Part shown: positions 4,785 through 7,191 of the stretch, piece after piece
How positions within the stretch are numbered: position 1 is the stretch's first letter
Layout of the letters: each line of letters starts with the position of its first letter
NCBI GenBank assembly: GCA_902385025.1
Contig: CABMDX010000295.1
Span: 1-7,191, forward strand
Reading direction: 5' to 3'
Length of the DNA: 7,191 nt
Source of the DNA: an uncultured archaeon
Lineage (GTDB): Archaea > Halobacteriota > Methanosarcinia > Methanotrichales > Methanotrichaceae
Program-made: the position numbers and the translations under genes
The notes under the pieces: generated by a model
Told to the model about the DNA's origin: nothing
Databases searched by the model: none
What the model saw: only the letters and a program-made list of their open reading frames with translations

Positions 4785-6338
4785 ATGCTGCAGATATCGC
4801 GCAGTAGTATTCGCGAGACCAACAGAGATATAGTGCAGAGGTTTGCGGAGCAGGGCTATCAACTTGAGCCAGAGGCTCTTGATATCATTTGCGGCTACAA
4901 TGGTGCCAGGGATGATTTGATCAGACGCATCATTGCATCTACGGATAGATCAGTGGCAGTCATCCGGACATCACAAATCTCCTGCCTTCTCGACCCCGCC
5001 AGGATGCCAGGAACACTATTTGCAGAAGGGGGCTCTCGCCCTGCGCGCCGCGACGCCATCTCACTTCATCCGGCACCATCTGTCACTCCTGTCCATTCCT
5101 TGCTGCCCGACTCGCCAGAGTATTCGCCGGCGGCATCTGCCGAATTAAAATGCGATATAACTGGCAGATCCACCTGCGTTGGGGATTATGACGACTTCGT
5201 GCATTATTTTCGCGACAGATACGCCAAGATAAGGGAGATTCTCTCCCGCCGGCTCAACTCCCGACCCATTGAATCGCTGGGAAAGAGCACCACGGGCCGG
5301 GAGGTCTCGCTCATCGGGATGGTAATGGATGTTCGCAGCACTGCCAAGGGAAATCGGGTAATCGAGCTGGAGGATCCAACAGGCATGATAATTGCTGTAA
5401 TCCAGAAAGATGCCGAGATATATGATCAATCTAGCCAGATAATCCCCGATGAGGTCATAGGGGTCACAGGTACCTCCGATGGCAATGGAAGGCTCTTTGT
5501 CAAGTCCCTGCTCTGGCCTGATATGCCCAATCAGACGGCTTCCCTGGAAAAAGGAAGCGGCTGTGCTCTGCTGCTCTCAGACCTTCACGTGGGAAGCAAA
5601 TACTTCATGGATGATGCCTGGCAGAGGTTTGTGAAATGGCTCAACGGAGAGGTCAGTGATCCTTCAGGACTCGCATCTAAGGTGCAGTACATGGTAATTG
5701 CCGGAGATTTGGTGGACGGCATAGGCATTTATCCCGGCCAGGAAAAAGATCTGGCCATAATGGATATTTATGATCAATATCAGGCTGCGGCAGAAAGGCT
5801 CAATTGCCTTCGAAAAGGTATTACAGTGATCATCGCGCCTGGAAACCATGATATTGTGCGCCAGGCGGAGCCACAGCCTGCTCTCCCCGAGGAGGTTCAA
5901 AACTACTTTAAGGGAGATACACTCTTCGTGGGCAATCCATCATGGATTACTTTAAGCGGGATTTCAGTTCTCGTCTACCACGGCAGGAGCATCGACGACC
6001 TGGTTTTGAGGTTGCCTGGCATCTCCTATGCCGCACCGGAGAAAGCGATGATAGAAATGCTAAGGCGCAGGCATCTATCTCCGATTTACGGCAGCCGCGT
6101 ATCTATAGCACCTGAGCACGAAGACCACTATGTCATCACCCGGCCTCCAGCCATCCTGCATTGCGGTCACGTACATACTGTGGGAATTGCCAGGTACAAA
6201 GGAGTTGCAGTCATAAATAGCGGCACATGGCAGTCTCAGACCGATTTTCAGAAAAAGATGAACATCCAGCCACAGCCCGCGGTAGTGCCCATCGTCGATC
6301 TTGCCTCCATGAAGGTTCGAAAGCTCATATTTGCATAA
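4785..6338 (+). CDS. dp1: DNA polymerase D small subunit DP1 (3'-5' exonuclease)
   Basis: This 517-aa protein is the proofreading subunit of the heterodimeric replicative polymerase PolD of Euryarchaeota; it pairs with the large subunit DP2, which is not in this window. It has an N-terminal helical region (about 10-60, RFAEQGYQLEPEAL), a low-complexity Pro/Ser/Ala-rich linker (about 72-125) and an OB-fold (about 168-245). A calcineurin-like MRE11-type phosphoesterase core follows. Metal-binding motifs are all present: D266-L-H268 (DLHVG), GD308 with D311 (GDLVDG), G353-N354-H355-D356, H399 in YHGRS, and H459-C-G-H462-V-H464. The exonuclease therefore looks active. Length is within the family range. 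ATG 4785 has no SD but a TATA-like element about 31 nt upstream fits a leaderless transcript. The gene ends without an obvious terminator, and no partner gene follows in the same operon. Confidence 0.95.
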   Translation: MLQISRSSIRETNRDIVQRFAEQGYQLEPEALDIICGYNGARDDLIRRIIASTDRSVAVIRTSQISCLLDPARMPGTLFAEGGSRPARRDAISLHPAPSVTPVHSLLPDSPEYSPAASAELKCDITGRSTCVGDYDDFVHYFRDRYAKIREILSRRLNSRPIESLGKSTTGREVSLIGMVMDVRSTAKGNRVIELEDPTGMIIAVIQKDAEIYDQSSQIIPDEVIGVTGTSDGNGRLFVKSLLWPDMPNQTASLEKGSGCALLLSDLHVGSKYFMDDAWQRFVKWLNGEVSDPSGLASKVQYMVIAGDLVDGIGIYPGQEKDLAIMDIYDQYQAAAERLNCLRKGITVIIAPGNHDIVRQAEPQPALPEEVQNYFKGDTLFVGNPSWITLSGISVLVYHGRSIDDLVLRLPGISYAAPEKAMIEMLRRRHLSPIYGSRVSIAPEHEDHYVITRPPAILHCGHVHTVGIARYKGVAVINSGTWQSQTDFQKKMNIQPQPAVVPIVDLASMKVRKLIFA

Positions 6339-6455
6339 GGAGCGAGCTGGCGGCAATTCACCATCAAAAGCAAGCCGCGAGATATCCGAGGTGCGGCATC
6401 ATTCCGTTATACTTTTGGCATAAATCAACAAGTTAAAGGCCAGGGACTGTGCAAA

Positions 6456-6463
6456 TTTATATT
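6456..6463 (+). promoter_or_regulatory. Archaeal TATA box (distal)
   Basis: TTTATATT lies within GCAAATTTATATTTAAAA and closely matches the archaeal consensus. Transcription would start near 6485. That would give either a 5' UTR of more than 140 nt for the downstream gene or a separate small RNA. Confidence 0.4.
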
Positions 6464-6583
6464 TAAAAATCTGCTAAATATACTTATTTGATCAATCATA
6501 TATCTTGCGTTGCCTTGTTTAATCGCACTTTTCTCGGGAGTAGTTTAAAAGACATAATCACATGGCAAAACATTGTATATCTA

Positions 6584-6615
6584 TCACACCATACTGGATC
6601 ATGTATGTCACACCA
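6584..6615 (+). repeat. Direct repeat TCACACCA upstream of a TATA box
   Basis: TCACACCA occurs at 6584-6591 and 6608-6615, 24 bp apart start to start. Flanks are partly conserved (12 of 16 positions over 6576-6591 and 6600-6615). The second copy abuts the proximal TATA box, so the pair could bind a regulator. Confidence 0.35.
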
Positions 6616-6618
6616 AAA

Positions 6619-6626
6619 AATATAAG
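6619..6626 (+). promoter_or_regulatory. Proximal TATA/BRE element
   Basis: CCAAAAAATATAAG (6613-6626) resembles a BRE plus TATA box. It predicts a transcription start near 6648, which is downstream of the ATG at 6635 and therefore argues for a later start codon in the following gene. Confidence 0.45.
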
Positions 6627-6634
6627 TATGATGC

Positions 6635-7102
6635 ATGAAACAGACTGTAATAATAAAGACTGTATGGGGTGAGACTATCAAAGAAAAGAGCATGATATTA
6701 TTCCTGGCTATAGCCTCCATTCTTATTCCGGTTATGGCCCAGAATGCCATGGTAAGTGGAGGTGGCGTGGATATCCTGAAGGACGGAATCTTTGAGAGTG
6801 CGGGAAGCGCTTTCCAGTTCCCTCTGGAGCAGGATACCAACTATGATTCGGTGGAGGTTGGAGATGATAAGGCGGTCTCTTTCGGGATGGGTGGAAGTTT
6901 TCCATTTGCGTCCACTAAACCGCGTCCCAATGCCCAGAACAACCTGGAGATCATAAAGAGCCAGAGTTCCAAGGGAAATGTCAGCCCTGCGCTTGGCTTT
7001 GCAAAGGTTAATCTGGATCAGATCAAGGCAGGCAATAGAGACGCTCAAGCCTCGGGCTTGGCATCGGCAGTTAACAATATAAAGATTTTATCCAACCAGT
7101 GA
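6635..7102 (+). CDS. Small secreted protein of unknown function
   Basis: No family is recognised. From ATG 6635 the protein has 155 aa. Residues 16-35 (KEKS, then a hydrophobic core ending VMAQNA) look like a signal peptide with a cut near AQNA, leaving a mature protein of about 118 aa. The mature part is hydrophilic, Gly/Ser/Asn-rich and cysteine-free, for example VSGGGVDIL (40-48), VSFGMGGSFPF (81-91) and an Asn/Gln-containing C-terminus. This suggests an exported surface or envelope protein, perhaps cut by the nearby signal peptidase. The start is uncertain: 6635 lacks an SD and lies only 9 nt after a TATA box. GGGGTGAG (6666-6673) is a good SD-like site, but the next in-frame ATG (6692) is 18 nt further on and would remove the basic n-region. 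An in-frame ATC at 6677 is better placed but non-canonical. A hairpin with a U tract follows. Confidence 0.62.
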   Translation: MKQTVIIKTVWGETIKEKSMILFLAIASILIPVMAQNAMVSGGGVDILKDGIFESAGSAFQFPLEQDTNYDSVEVGDDKAVSFGMGGSFPFASTKPRPNAQNNLEIIKSQSSKGNVSPALGFAKVNLDQIKAGNRDAQASGLASAVNNIKILSNQ

Positions 7103-7108
7103 AGGATC

Positions 7109-7167
7109 ATGCCCAATGGCGATTTTGGCCATTAATCCCCAAAGCCGCACATCGGGCATTAATTTTT
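7109..7167 (+). terminator. Nested hairpin followed by a U tract
   Basis: An inner stem AATGGC (7115-7120)/GCCATT (7128-7133) with a 7-nt loop sits inside an outer pairing ATGCCC (7109-7114)/GGGCAT (7154-7159). TTTTT follows at 7163-7167. It begins six bases after the stop of the secreted protein, so it is a likely transcript end. Archaeal termination depends mainly on the U tract. Confidence 0.5.
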
Positions 7168-7191
7168 ATTCATCACCGCCCGGACAAACTG

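Larger units (their letters stand above)
6339..6634. other. AT-rich intergenic region downstream of DP1
   Basis: About 300 bp contain no convincing ORF or RNA gene. The first 100 bp include only a weak GCCGC/GCGGC inverted repeat. From about 6450 the sequence becomes very AT-rich and holds two TATA-like elements and a direct repeat, listed separately. It probably serves as the promoter region of the downstream secreted protein and may also start a small RNA. Confidence 0.5.

Noticed and set aside
6374..6397. GCCGC/GCGGC inverted repeat after DP1 as a terminator
   Set aside because: Five pairs around a 14-nt loop without an adjacent U-run are too weak.
6496..6840. 114-codon minus-strand ORF across the promoter and start of the secreted protein
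   Set aside because: It overlaps TATA-like elements and a signal-peptide-coding region; the composition looks non-coding.

Overview
The window looks like a stretch of euryarchaeal chromosome, most likely from a methanogen of the Methanosarcinales type (possibly Methanothrix/Methanosaeta-like). The strongest evidence is a complete small subunit (DP1) of the archaeal replicative DNA polymerase D. An archaeal/ER-type signal peptidase with a Ser-His-Asp arrangement, a methanogen-style double CDGSH iron-sulfur protein and archaeal TATA-like boxes agree with this. The genus is an inference. No rRNA, tRNA, CRISPR array or insertion sequence was recognised.

Positions 77-2204 (minus strand) hold what appears to be a two-gene queuosine-salvage operon. 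It contains a bacterial-type tRNA-guanine transglycosylase (tgt, no PUA domain, 450 aa) and a YhhQ-family queuosine-precursor transporter that overlaps it by 19 bp. Just upstream of tgt is a 14-codon ORF with a textbook Shine-Dalgarno site; its stop codon overlaps the tgt start as ATGA. Archaea normally make archaeosine at position 15 of tRNA with a different, PUA-bearing enzyme, so this pair is the most interesting biology in the window.

Positions 2164-3972 hold a secreted COG4315-type protein, a candidate small CxxC membrane protein on the opposite strand, and a CDGSH/Fer4_19-like Fe-S protein preceded by a perfect inverted repeat. Intergenic hairpins lie on both sides of this block.

Positions 3973-6338 hold signal peptidase I (minus) and PolD DP1 (plus). 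They diverge from a 41-bp gap in which each candidate TATA element lies about 30 nt from its own start codon, as expected for leaderless mRNAs.

Positions 6339-7191 hold an AT-rich regulatory stretch with two TATA-like boxes and a direct repeat. It is followed by a small secreted protein of unknown function whose start is ambiguous, then a nested hairpin with a U tract.

The functional links are modest. The tgt and transporter genes form one pathway. The two secreted proteins are plausible clients of the nearby signal peptidase. The CDGSH protein and DP1 are independent housekeeping or redox functions.
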